Below are positions 34,166 through 42,527 of a stretch of 64,000 nt of DNA, piece by piece. The stretch covers positions 108,305 to 172,304 of the forward strand of contig CAMHJX010000003.1 of NCBI GenBank assembly GCA_946185535.1, written 5' to 3'. The position numbers and the translations under genes were made by a program. The notes beneath the pieces are model-generated. The model worked only from the letters and a program-made list of their open reading frames with translations, was not told the DNA's origin and did not search any database. Source of the stretch: an uncultured Bacteroidales bacterium (GTDB taxonomy: Bacteria > Bacteroidota > Bacteroidia > Bacteroidales > F082). Numbering within the stretch: position 1 is the first letter of the stretch; each line of letters begins with the position of its first letter.

Positions 34166-36238
34166 TTATAAGCCAAAAAATTCGTTACAATTAAATAAAA
34201 ACAGTTTTTCCTGAAGTAGTACCAAATAATACCAATCTTCCGTAAGTAGTGCACGAGATAAGTTGTCCATCAGCAGAGTCATGTTATGTTTGAACAACAG
34301 CGAAGCCTCTGTTTCATTGGGCATCTTTGCACATTCCAACACCTTTGGACTTGAAAGACGTTCACAATAGTCATCCATCCATTTCAATAAAGCATCATAC
34401 CTTAATATCGCATCTTCTAAAGGATTATCACAAAAGCGATGGATTTTCCCCGCTTCTAATACCTTGTGCATATCATAACTAGAACTCCATCCAGCGTGGT
34501 TCTTATAATCTCTAATATACTCATAAAGGTAATTGGATACAATGAACCTGCGTGAAGGATTATAATCTCCATTTAATGTCTTTTCAAACAAAACAATCAA
34601 TGATGATAAATCCAGAACAAAGAGTGTCTGGGGCGTTACAAACCTAAATCTTTTAGGATCTTTTAGATTCTTGGGCCAAGGGCACAACTTGAAGTCCGTA
34701 AAAAGAAACCTATAGTAACTCCATAACAGGTCGTCTGCCCTACAATTCAATAGAAATGATGGCTTAGCGTTGTAATTGTTCTGAAGTTGAACATCTACAT
34801 TAACTGTTGTGTCAACCCCTGCCGCCTCAAAGATAGTTTGTAAAACTTCCTTAGCTGTCATTTGAGAGTTTATTTTGATAGGTCGCATTATACAGTTACC
34901 TCCTTGTTCCATTACATCTGTCAATGCCCGATGCACTATGCTATAGTATTTATCATATACGGCTATAATTCTAACTTTTCTGTCTTCGCCAACTATGTTT
35001 AGAATAAACTCTTCATCTTTATTCTTGCCAAGCATTGTTCGAGCCATCAAAGTCTTATTGCTGGCAATTAAACAATGTCTATGCTCTTGTCCATCATCAT
35101 ACAATACGCACTTACCCTCTGTTACAGTGTCATACTCTTTATAAACTATAGAATTCATCGGAGATTCTAATAATTCAATATAAAAAAGGGTATCTAATTC
35201 ATTGTCATTGAATCTAAGTGCATTGTTATACCAAATATCAACTGCTGTTTGAGGGAATCCGCTGTTCGCAAATGCTCTTGCCGAAAAGACTACACTTTGT
35301 GGGGTGGAGTATTGAAATGAAAGGCCTATCTTTTGTAATCCGACGAGTTCTTGCGGGGATGTAAGCGATGTAGTATTGATGTAATTCAAAACAGTCCATT
35401 CATCTTGAGGATGACGCTCCCATAGTTGCTTAATAGGTTTATACGCATCAGCATATTGGGCCAATTCCATGAACGAAAGAAATTGCGCAACCAACTCCTG
35501 GTCACTTACTTCTGCAAATGTGGCTTTTGTTTCCTCGTTAATTGTGTTCAATATATCTTCGTCCGTAGGTTTGTCTTGTCTCGTTTGAGTTGGATGATAA
35601 ACATCTGGGAAATACTTTGCCATGGTTTTAATAGGTACTAGTTTCATCGTGTTGAAATCCCCGCCCTGCACAGACTTATTGATAATACCCAAACAATGAT
35701 ATTGACCATTTACCATGTGAAATAAGCCCATACCCGAACAACCTTTTTCTGCGGTGATTGCCTTGGTGGAGCCGCCACTTATCACATCTTTCAACCGCCA
35801 ATTGTATCCGCGTTCATTGGTTGGAAAAAAATCAAGATAAAGGCCGTCCTCAATATGATTAGGAAACCCGTATGAACCAAATGCTTCATCTAATTTATAG
35901 TCTGAAGAGAGGACTAAACTATGCTCATAATCGAACCTCACCTGGGGTTTTTCTATCTCCAAAATTGCCCAGTCTGCATCAACGTCTGCGTCCACAAGCC
36001 TTTTAAACTCAAGTGCCACTTCAGCATCTTTCAAATATATGGTAGCTGAGATCTTTTTCCAGTCTGGTGATAGGATTTCATTACCTTCATCATCAGTCTC
36101 CTTCATACAATGTAAAGCCGTAATAAGGTAATATTTCCTCTGACTAGCGATGATGGTACCAGTCCCTTGTATTGAATGATTTAGGAGGGACGTTTGATAT
36201 AATGTCTTTGCTGAGAAAAATTCTAAGTTATCTATCAT
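34166..36238 (-). CDS. Trypsin-like protease / helical / GreAB-C-like / PIN multidomain protein
   Basis: A 690-aa protein with four parts. Residues 1-210: trypsin-like protease with a visible triad, H43 (ITALHC), D89 (DADWAIL) and S168 (KGCSGMG). About 225-370: helical, TPR-like. About 375-440: segment resembling the GreA/GreB C-terminal domain (MLGKNKDEEFILNIVGEDRK, VRIIAVYDKYYSIVHRAL). About 535-690: PIN-like nuclease with D543 (FVLDLSS), E573 (NYLYEYI) and D668 (LLTEDWYY). Similar helical-GreAB-C-PIN chains have been described as conflict-system proteins; fusion to a protease is notable. Its start overlaps the stop of the lactamase gene (ATGA), so the two are translationally coupled. Predicted: proteolytic activation of an RNase effector. 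Domains 3 and 4 are inferred from motifs. Confidence 0.72.
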   Translation of the reverse strand: MIDNLEFFSAKTLYQTSLLNHSIQGTGTIIASQRKYYLITALHCMKETDDEGNEILSPDWKKISATIYLKDAEVALEFKRLVDADVDADWAILEIEKPQVRFDYEHSLVLSSDYKLDEAFGSYGFPNHIEDGLYLDFFPTNERGYNWRLKDVISGGSTKAITAEKGCSGMGLFHMVNGQYHCLGIINKSVQGGDFNTMKLVPIKTMAKYFPDVYHPTQTRQDKPTDEDILNTINEETKATFAEVSDQELVAQFLSFMELAQYADAYKPIKQLWERHPQDEWTVLNYINTTSLTSPQELVGLQKIGLSFQYSTPQSVVFSARAFANSGFPQTAVDIWYNNALRFNDNELDTLFYIELLESPMNSIVYKEYDTVTEGKCVLYDDGQEHRHCLIASNKTLMARTMLGKNKDEEFILNIVGEDRKVRIIAVYDKYYSIVHRALTDVMEQGGNCIMRPIKINSQMTAKEVLQTIFEAAGVDTTVNVDVQLQNNYNAKPSFLLNCRADDLLWSYYRFLFTDFKLCPWPKNLKDPKRFRFVTPQTLFVLDLSSLIVLFEKTLNGDYNPSRRFIVSNYLYEYIRDYKNHAGWSSSYDMHKVLEAGKIHRFCDNPLEDAILRYDALLKWMDDYCERLSSPKVLECAKMPNETEASLLFKHNMTLLMDNLSRALLTEDWYYLVLLQEKLFLFNCNEFFGL

Positions 36239-37281
36239 ACTATAATATATTTTACTCCTTCCGATATTGTGAATTTATCTTTTTCTGTTTCCTTCAGTAA
36301 TCCAACATTCCGTTTCATAATGGTTTTAAGCGGATAGTTGAAATAGAGAGCAATTGGAGTTTCATTTCTCCTTGCCCACGCATCAATACAAGCAATCGTT
36401 TGCCTATCTGGATGGTATGCCCCTCCTGTACCACCATTTGTTGAAATTAGGAAATTGGAGCAATAAATTAATTCAAATAACCGACGATTGATGTTTGCTT
36501 TACTTCCATGATGAGATACTTTTATTAAATCAACAGACAATGGGGTTTCAGTTGTTGCACCAAGTCTTTCTAAGGAATCCGCTATGATATTTGCCTCTGC
36601 ATCGCCTAAAAACAGAAGCGTTTTGCCTTCCGCCATAATACGCAATGCAATAGACGTTTTATTCATAAAAGATGTTCTCCTTTGGCGAAATTCTGTGGCA
36701 AGTTGCGTAAGCTCTTTGGCAGCATCTCGTTGCACGTTTCCAAACGAGACTTCTTCATCCGTGTCAGGATCATCTTCCAAACCTTCTTTTTCTTGATACT
36801 CTCGATAATGCTTGAGTAACTCTCTTTGTATTTCCTTTGTTGGTGATAAAATCTCTATTTGGAAAGGTCCAATTATCATCGGCTCCTTTTCTGTAATCAC
36901 ATTGTTACTCCACTCTCCAATCGCACCTTGTTTTTTTAGTTTTTCAAGATGTTTTGATAGAACATAAGCATCCTCATAAGCAGCCACATTCTCTTCGTTA
37001 TCAAAATCTACAATATTTGCGCAATTTGCCCAAACATAATCGACTAAGCAAAGTTCACCTTTTAGCTTTTCAAAAAACCTCAACAGTCCTGTTATATGGT
37101 CTGCATCGAAATGAGTCAAGACTAACAAATCAATATGCCCTAGACTTAAATAGCACTCTGAAATGGCATTAGCAGTTTCTTCTGGTCCTCCATCAATAAC
37201 TATCCTAAAGACCTTTCCTGCTTGTTCTGCCTCAACTATAAAGGCATCGCCATGCGCAGCCTGTAAAGAGATTATCCTCAT
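36235..37281 (-). CDS. ComEC/Rec2-like metallo-beta-lactamase-fold hydrolase
   Basis: A 348-aa cytosolic MBL-fold protein. Metal-binding signature LTHFDADHITG (HxDADH) is at residues about 56-66, with IDGGPEET before it, LFLGDAEAN in the middle and VSHHGSKANINRRLF later. This is the soluble DUF/COG2333-type lactamase related to the ComEC C-terminal domain, but without membrane segments. It may cleave a nucleic acid or nucleotide signal. It overlaps the downstream protease/PIN gene by 4 bp and is driven by a good promoter (37310-37340), so the two form a compact two-gene operon. Role as sensor, regulator or effector is open. Confidence 0.82.
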   Translation of the reverse strand: MRIISLQAAHGDAFIVEAEQAGKVFRIVIDGGPEETANAISECYLSLGHIDLLVLTHFDADHITGLLRFFEKLKGELCLVDYVWANCANIVDFDNEENVAAYEDAYVLSKHLEKLKKQGAIGEWSNNVITEKEPMIIGPFQIEILSPTKEIQRELLKHYREYQEKEGLEDDPDTDEEVSFGNVQRDAAKELTQLATEFRQRRTSFMNKTSIALRIMAEGKTLLFLGDAEANIIADSLERLGATTETPLSVDLIKVSHHGSKANINRRLFELIYCSNFLISTNGGTGGAYHPDRQTIACIDAWARRNETPIALYFNYPLKTIMKRNVGLLKETEKDKFTISEGVKYIIV

Positions 37282-37309
37282 AATCCAGCATTTCGTTTTT
37301 TCTTTTGTG

Positions 37310-37340
37310 CAAAATTACAAATCTTTCCCTATTTGGCAAA
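37310..37340 (-). promoter_or_regulatory. Promoter of the lactamase / protease-PIN operon
   Basis: On the minus strand TTTG (37337-37340), a 19-bp spacer and TAATTTTG (37310-37317) match the Bacteroidota consensus closely. The start codon is 29 bp further at 37281. Confidence 0.7.
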
Positions 37341-37435
37341 ATGATTTATTCCTCAATTTCCATCAGCCGCTTTCATTCGAACAGGGGGACAAGTTGTCCC
37401 CACCTGGATTTGGGTAATCAATGACAGTAGTATTA

Positions 37436-38944
37436 TTACATCACCCTCCCAATAAACCTCACAAACCCTTCAATATTCCCCTCCACGCTGGCCTGCTCCA
37501 ATGCTGCCATGTATTCCTGTCGGCGCTCCACGGGAATCACCACCCAGGGATAGCCTGCCGTCACCAATTGGCTGTTCATCACGAAACGCGCCGTGTGGCC
37601 GTTGCCGTCCATGTAGGGGTGGATATAGACGAAGAAGAAATGCCCTAAAATGGCACGCACCAGCGCATTCTCCTCCTCGGTCATCAAGTCCGACAAGGTA
37701 CTCATCGCGTCCAATATGGCATCGGGGTTCAACGGCATGTGCATAGAGTTTCGGATATACACCTGATGCCTGCGGTACCCAATCAAATCCGAAGCCTTCA
37801 CAATGCCCGCCCTGACGCATGGCTCAAACAACTGAAAATGCCAGTCCTGATGCCCTTTCACATACAAAAGTGCGGGCGCCTTGCCCGAAAAACAGTCCTT
37901 CACGCCTTGTTTCAGCAATTCGTAGGCTTGATAATACCCACGAGCTGCCAAGGCATTCCTGCGTTCCATGTCCTCCTCGTTTTCCTCGGGGTTCCAATTG
38001 CCACTGCGAACACGCTCCAACAGGCCTTCCGTAATCTTATAGCCTTCAATCGACAAGGAGTTATAGCTATCCTTCACATACGTCGCATCCATCATCGCCA
38101 GCACCGATGCCGCATCCTGCTGCACCGGTTGAACTTTCAATGTGTCCAGTACCACCTTCCGCATCTGCATCCACATCAAGCGGATACGGGATACGTAGGG
38201 CGACTCGGCGAAGGTCTTCATCTGCACGTTCTCCTCAAATGGATTCTCCTCCGTCACCGCATGACCCACTTGGCGCATCATGCGCAACAACTCATCCGCC
38301 ATCTCCACACGTCCGATGGAACGCAGCGCACCTGCCACGCGACCCGCCCGGGTGGTATGGCCGCCATCGATGGCCGCCAACACGATGGGCGAAACGTCAC
38401 GCAGGCTTGCCAGGCAAGTCCTTGCCTCCAACGCATCACGCCGATAATAGTCTGGCCCCACCATCAGCAAGGCATACGCCATCGGATACAACCGCACACC
38501 ATAGCGCGGTTCTTGCATCACCTCTGGTGGCAGGGCCGCCTTGATGTCGACAAGCGAAGTCCCGAAAGGCAGTTGCAGGATGTTGTTTGTCCCTTTCTCG
38601 CAGCGCACAATCAATTGCCTGGGAATCACTGTCTTCCCGCTGTGGAAATAGAGAGACAGCTCTGGCGACAAGCACCAAGCCCCGTTGAATCGTTTGTCCA
38701 AATAAGCCGTAATGAAATGCCAGTACGACACATACCACACCGTGGAATCACCCTCGCTTCCTGGCGACGACGGGATATACCAGCCTTTCATGACCATTTG
38801 CAAGTATCCGCTGTTCACCAATCGTTCTGTATGTGTCCGTCCCAGCGTGTCCGCTCCTTGGATCACTAAATTGTCCCCATGGGCATCCTGATACGCCTTC
38901 AGCACTTCTAACGACTCCGCCAATTTCTCTTGTATTGTTGCCAT
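37436..38944 (-). CDS. Fic family protein with N-terminal AbiEi-like helix-turn-helix region
   Basis: A 502-aa Fic-domain protein, predicted to transfer AMP or a similar group to a target. The active-site loop is HPYMDGNGHTARF (residues about 445-457); the catalytic His is present, but the Arg of the canonical HxFxxGNGRxxR is His here. An inhibitory motif S-LSI-EG (SLSIEGYKI, about residue 302) marks a class II, self-inhibited Fic. Residues 1-200 look like an AbiEi-type winged-helix antitoxin (AYQDAHGDNLVIQGADTLGR...LVNSGYLQMVMKGWYIPSS), giving a possible DNA-binding module. Four 24-bp iterons end exactly at its start codon, so autoregulation is likely. Confidence 0.85.
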   Translation of the reverse strand: MATIQEKLAESLEVLKAYQDAHGDNLVIQGADTLGRTHTERLVNSGYLQMVMKGWYIPSSPGSEGDSTVWYVSYWHFITAYLDKRFNGAWCLSPELSLYFHSGKTVIPRQLIVRCEKGTNNILQLPFGTSLVDIKAALPPEVMQEPRYGVRLYPMAYALLMVGPDYYRRDALEARTCLASLRDVSPIVLAAIDGGHTTRAGRVAGALRSIGRVEMADELLRMMRQVGHAVTEENPFEENVQMKTFAESPYVSRIRLMWMQMRKVVLDTLKVQPVQQDAASVLAMMDATYVKDSYNSLSIEGYKITEGLLERVRSGNWNPEENEEDMERRNALAARGYYQAYELLKQGVKDCFSGKAPALLYVKGHQDWHFQLFEPCVRAGIVKASDLIGYRRHQVYIRNSMHMPLNPDAILDAMSTLSDLMTEEENALVRAILGHFFFVYIHPYMDGNGHTARFVMNSQLVTAGYPWVVIPVERRQEYMAALEQASVEGNIEGFVRFIGRVM

Positions 38945-39184
38945 ATTAGTATATTTTGCGCCGTTGTTGTTAGTTTATTTTGTTTTACTAACATTAGTTT
39001 ATTTTGTCTTGCCAACATTAGTTTTTGACGCTGCAAAAATACAAATCTTTTTCTATTTCAACAACATATTTACTGCAAAAAGTAATAAAAACACTCCACT
39101 TTTTGCTGCAGAGTTTTATTAAATGCGGTAGTTTTTATTAGTTTATTTTGCTTTGCTGTTATTAGCTTATTTTGCAAGCATCTT
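38945..39184 (-). repeat. 24-bp iterons (ATTAGTTTATTTTG) upstream of the Fic gene
   Basis: Units begin at 38945, 38969, 38993 and 39017, exactly 24 bp apart, the first directly abutting the Fic start codon. Two more begin at 39137 and 39161, again 24 bp apart and in register (5 x 24 bp from 39017). The sixth runs into the end of the HEAT-like gene. A minus-strand -7 element TATTTTTG (39034-39041) precedes the four proximal units, so these would be in the transcribed leader. Confidence 0.88.
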
Positions 39185-39661
39185 CCCACGCAGGTGTTTC
39201 AAAGCCGCAGGAAGTTCCTCTGGCTCCATCATCTGAAGGGTGGCGTTGATTTCTTCGAGCAACTCGGGATAATGGGCACTCTGCGCGTATGCCAACTTAA
39301 TGGCTAAGCTCTTCACGCCGATGGGTTCATCGGAAAGGATGGCGTTGAAGCAGAAATCGAGGAAATCGGTGCGGGTGTGGTCGGGGTCAAAAGAGGTCCG
39401 TTCCAAGAGGTTCATGATGAGGCGGCGTTTGGTGGTGCTTGCCGTGCGCATGGCCTCATCAATTAGGATGTCTTGACGTTCAGTCAGCCAGGAGTCTGCG
39501 GTTTTGGGCAGATGGGTCAGCACCCAGGCGGCGTTGTCGGAAGTGCGTTTGTCGGGGTCGAAAAGCAACTGAAACAGTTCTTCCTTGAAATCGGCTTTGG
39601 CCAACGCCTTGGCATCGTAGCCGCTGATTCTGCCTGATAATATCGCTTTCAGTTCTGACAT
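39167..39661 (-). CDS. HEAT-like helical protein of unknown function
   Basis: A 164-aa soluble, entirely helical protein. Pairs of amphipathic helices (KEELFQLLFDPDKRTSDNAAWVLTHL; RRLIMNLLERTSFDPDHTRTDFLDFCF; IGVKSLAIKLAYAQSAHYPELLEEI) suggest a HEAT/armadillo-type stack. No catalytic motif is apparent. Stand-alone proteins like this are frequent in Bacteroidales. Its stop codon lies inside the most distal Fic iteron. It ends the AT-rich island on this side. Confidence 0.65.
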   Translation of the reverse strand: MSELKAILSGRISGYDAKALAKADFKEELFQLLFDPDKRTSDNAAWVLTHLPKTADSWLTERQDILIDEAMRTASTTKRRLIMNLLERTSFDPDHTRTDFLDFCFNAILSDEPIGVKSLAIKLAYAQSAHYPELLEEINATLQMMEPEELPAALKHLRGKMLAK

Positions 39662-39767
39662 AATGGTTTATTTCACAACAAATTTCGTCGTTTCACTCGT
39701 TCAAGTTTGATTTACACCGCAAAGCTACATCTTTTTTTCATTTTCAATGGTGATTTGGTTTCATAAT

Positions 39768-39831
39768 GTCCATATTAATGTCCACATTTGGTTTTCGTTT
39801 CGGAACGGATAATGCGCTAATTTTGCGACCG
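39768..39831 (+). promoter_or_regulatory. Promoter/operator block P1 of the CAT-YjdF operon
   Basis: This 64-bp block is collinear without gaps (49 of 64 identical) with P2 at 45905-45968. Shared parts are GTCCATA, ATGTCCA, TGGTTTT, AACGGATAAT and the -7 element TAATTTTG (39818-39825). TGTCCA occurs twice, 12 bp apart. Likely a regulator site plus promoter. Confidence 0.75.
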
Positions 39832-39861
39832 AATTGATATGTACAAAAAGGCACACTTACA

Positions 39862-40479
39862 ATGAAACGAGAAATCAACCCACAGGAGACGAATCGGGCA
39901 CAAGCATTTGAGCTATGGATGAAGTCGCCCATGCCGATGGTGACGCTCACCAAGACCTTCGACGTGACGCGGCTTTATAAGGTGAGTAGACGAAAAGGGT
40001 TGAAATTCAATGCGATTTTGTGCTGGTGCATCGGCAAGGCAGCAAGCCAGATGGAGGAATTCTACTTGCTTCCCGAGCATGGGAAATTGTTCAAGTACGA
40101 CCGTTTAGCCGTCAATATCATCGTAAACAACAAGGTTGGTGGTATCAATTCGTGCGATATTTCTTATACTGATGATTTTGAGCAGTTTAGTACCGAATAC
40201 TTGACTTTGACTCAATCGGTGAGTTTGTCTTGTAAAAGCACTTTCGAGTCTGATTCTATGGTCATCGGGACTTCGGCAATGACTACTACCGAATTGGATG
40301 GCATTGTCAACCAATACACAGACCAGTTTTGCAATCCTATGGTGATGTGGGGCAAATATCGCAAAGGTTGGTTCAAGGTCACCTTACCCATATCCTTCCA
40401 GTTCCATCATGTGCAGATGGATGGTGGACATGGAGCAAGATTTTTGGATGAATTGCAAAGAACCATGAATGAGCTATGA
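39862..40479 (+). CDS. Chloramphenicol acetyltransferase-like protein
   Basis: A 205-aa trimeric-type acetyltransferase of the CAT family. The active-site motif HHVQMDGGH (family HHxxxDG) lies near the C-terminus at residues about 187-195, and KTFDVTRLYKVSRRKGLKFNAILCWCIGKAA is the usual N-terminal region. Substrate uncertain: many chromosomal CAT-like proteins do not use chloramphenicol. First gene of an operon with yjdF (ATGA overlap), a flavodoxin-fold reductase, a Cys-rich protein and a TonB receptor, which suggests detoxification of an aromatic or xenobiotic compound. Confidence 0.88.
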   Translation: MKREINPQETNRAQAFELWMKSPMPMVTLTKTFDVTRLYKVSRRKGLKFNAILCWCIGKAASQMEEFYLLPEHGKLFKYDRLAVNIIVNNKVGGINSCDISYTDDFEQFSTEYLTLTQSVSLSCKSTFESDSMVIGTSAMTTTELDGIVNQYTDQFCNPMVMWGKYRKGWFKVTLPISFQFHHVQMDGGHGARFLDELQRTMNEL

Positions 40480-40889
40480 CAACCAGTTCGCTAACCATCC
40501 TGTTCGAAGCCCCTTTTTGGATTGGTCTGTTCGAAAGGACAGATCAAGAAGGACTGCATGTTTGCAAGGTGACTTTCGGTGCTGAGCCAACAGATAAAGA
40601 AGTACTGGAGTTTGTTGACAAGAACTGGCATAGGCTTCAGTTCAGCCAGGGAGTTAAGGCAGCTTCCTCTTTGGAGAACAAAAAGAATCCAAAGAGACAA
40701 CTTCGTGAGGCCAAGAAGCAGATGCGGTCTCTAGGTATTGGAACCAAGTCACAGCAGGCTTTGAAACTGCAACAGGAGCAAAACAAGACAGAACGCAAGA
40801 AGCAGTCGAAGGCAGAACGAGAGGCAGAAAAGCAACGCCAGTTTGACCTTCGGCAGGTAAAGAAGAAAGAAAAACATAAAGGGCATTGA
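40476..40889 (+). CDS. yjdF: YjdF family protein (DUF2992)
   Basis: A 137-aa protein with an N-terminal beta-rich part (SLTILFEAPFWIGLFERTDQEGLHVCKVTFGAEPTDKEV) and a long, very basic helix (KNPKRQLREAKKQMRSLGIG...KAEREAEKQRQ). These are the marks of YjdF. In Firmicutes the homologues are controlled by a riboswitch sensing azaaromatic compounds; no such leader is visible here and the gene is instead coupled by a 4-bp overlap to the CAT-like gene. That context still fits a response to toxic aromatics. Confidence 0.88.
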   Translation: MTTSSLTILFEAPFWIGLFERTDQEGLHVCKVTFGAEPTDKEVLEFVDKNWHRLQFSQGVKAASSLENKKNPKRQLREAKKQMRSLGIGTKSQQALKLQQEQNKTERKKQSKAEREAEKQRQFDLRQVKKKEKHKGH

Positions 40890-40891
40890 GT

Positions 40892-42067
40892 ATGACAATT
40901 ATATTGAATACAATTGAGGAAAAATCTGTTTTAGAACAGATTAGCAATCTTATTCAAGACAATGAAAGGGAGATTGTCAATACCTCGGACATGAAAATCG
41001 CCCACTGCATGGGCTGCAACCAGTGCTGGCTCAAAACGCCTGGCGTGTGCGCCATCAAGGACGATTATGAGAACATTCTCAAGAAACTGGTGAAGGCCGA
41101 TAACCTCTGGCTTGTCTCCGACACACGGTTTGGCTTTCTGGATTACAAAGGCAAACGAATGATGGATCGTATTATGCCTATGCTGAACATGACCATAGGT
41201 TTCCGCGACGGCTGGATGCGCCATGAGTTGCGCTACCATGCGCTCAACATCGGTCTTTTGTATAAAGGTGCCGCTGACCAAGCGTTGTTGGAAGATTGGT
41301 GCAAACGTACCGCCGCCAACATCGGTGGACATTCGTTGGGTGCTATTCCCTTGAATGCTACTTCCAGCATGGTTCAAAACTCTAAACACTCAACTCTAAA
41401 CTCTAAACCAACTCATCTCGTCATTATCAACGGCAGCCCAAGAGTGCAGAAATACAGTAATACCGACAAAATCATCCACACCTTCGCCAAAGGCTTGAAA
41501 GAGGGTGGTATCACCTGGGAACTTCACAACCTCTCCAGCCGTAAAGAATGGAACGCAGCACGCGAAGCCTTTCTCAACAACGAACGCATCCTCATCGCGT
41601 TTCCGCTATATGTGGAGTGTGTGCCTAGCTTGATGCTGGAATTCTTGGAAACACTGCCTAAGGAACATAAGAAGCCTGCCGAACTATCCTTTATGCTTCA
41701 CGGAGGTATGGATGAAGGGAATGAGTTCCGCCTGTGTGAACGCTTCCTGCACGGATTGCCCGGACAACTTGGTTGCAGTTACGGCGGCACACTCATCCAT
41801 GGCGGCAGTTTCCGTATCCGCACCGCTCCAGCCGATCAAGTGGCCAAGATGGTGACTCCTTATGTTGAAATGGGGCGACTCTTTGCACAAAAAGGTAATT
41901 TCCTCTCTCCCGAAGCCGTCAAATTTACAGGCATGGAACAATATCCTTGGCTGGTTCGCAAAATGGTGAGCTTGTTGTTTTTGAAGAAAGTCAACGGGGA
42001 GTTTGAGCAGTTCGCCAAAGATTGGGGCTGCACTCGCCCGTTAGGTGATAAGCCGTATAGTGAATAA
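40892..42067 (+). CDS. Tandem NAD(P)H/FMN reductase-like (flavodoxin fold) protein
   Basis: A 391-aa protein with two flavodoxin-fold reductase regions. The first (about 1-150) has IAHCMGCNQCWLKTPGVCAIKDDYENI, the typical Cys-rich loop, but its FMN-binding N-terminal loop is reduced. The second (about 170-391) starts THLVIINGSPRVQKYSNTDKII, an intact GSPR FMN loop. The linker (NSKHSTLNSKPT) is encoded by tandem ACTCTAAAC-type repeats at about 41377-41408, suggesting fusion of two ORFs. Start 40892 gives ATG just after the yjdF stop; 40886 would be TTG. Confidence 0.82.
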   Translation: MTIILNTIEEKSVLEQISNLIQDNEREIVNTSDMKIAHCMGCNQCWLKTPGVCAIKDDYENILKKLVKADNLWLVSDTRFGFLDYKGKRMMDRIMPMLNMTIGFRDGWMRHELRYHALNIGLLYKGAADQALLEDWCKRTAANIGGHSLGAIPLNATSSMVQNSKHSTLNSKPTHLVIINGSPRVQKYSNTDKIIHTFAKGLKEGGITWELHNLSSRKEWNAAREAFLNNERILIAFPLYVECVPSLMLEFLETLPKEHKKPAELSFMLHGGMDEGNEFRLCERFLHGLPGQLGCSYGGTLIHGGSFRIRTAPADQVAKMVTPYVEMGRLFAQKGNFLSPEAVKFTGMEQYPWLVRKMVSLLFLKKVNGEFEQFAKDWGCTRPLGDKPYSE

Positions 42068-42085
42068 GAAGAAAAAAGTATTGAT

Positions 42086-42517
42086 ATGGAATTATCAACT
42101 TGGTTTAAGGGATTCGAGAAAGGCATTGCACAGCTTTCACCAGAACAACGGTCAGTTTTCTTCGCGGAATGCGGAAAGAACTGTGTGAAAGGCGGTACGC
42201 TTTCGGTTTACCAAAAACTCTATGAGGACGCTAAAGGGGACATGGATGTTTTTTTTGAGATGGCCAATGATTTGCCCGGAGTGAAAGGTGAGGTCGTCGA
42301 AAAAGGTCGTGTCTATCGGTTGGTCTTTTTGGAATGTACTTGTGAATTGTGCAAAAAAGGATATGTCACAATACCTTTGCTCTGTGAATGTTCGCGCCAA
42401 AGCGTGATGTATTCGATGCAAAGTTTGTGGAAAGGCAAAAATTTCACCGTAACGCTTTGTCACTCCATCTTGGGTGGGGGAGCGGATTGTGAAATGAGAA
42501 TAGAGGTAGAAAAATGA
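42086..42517 (+). CDS. Cysteine-rich conserved hypothetical protein
   Basis: A 143-aa cytosolic protein with nine Cys, including FAECGKNCVKGG near the N-terminus and ECTCELCKKGYVTIPLLCECSRQ in the middle. The Cys pattern suggests metal or cluster binding, or redox activity. I cannot name the family with certainty. It lies 18 bp after the reductase gene and 10 bp before the TonB receptor, as part of the same operon. Confidence 0.75.
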   Translation: MELSTWFKGFEKGIAQLSPEQRSVFFAECGKNCVKGGTLSVYQKLYEDAKGDMDVFFEMANDLPGVKGEVVEKGRVYRLVFLECTCELCKKGYVTIPLLCECSRQSVMYSMQSLWKGKNFTVTLCHSILGGGADCEMRIEVEK

Positions 42518-42527
42518 ACACGAAAAT

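Noticed and set aside
37739-38869. 376-aa open frame on the plus strand
   Set aside because: Shadow of the Fic gene, rich in His, Arg and Pro as expected from antisense reading, with no domain.
38945-39184. CRISPR or minisatellite
   Set aside because: Units abut without spacers, are imperfect, and are tied to a promoter and start codon; no cas genes.
39700-40500. YjdF (azaaromatic) riboswitch
   Set aside because: yjdF overlaps the preceding gene by 4 bp and the operon leader is short; no structured leader is visible.
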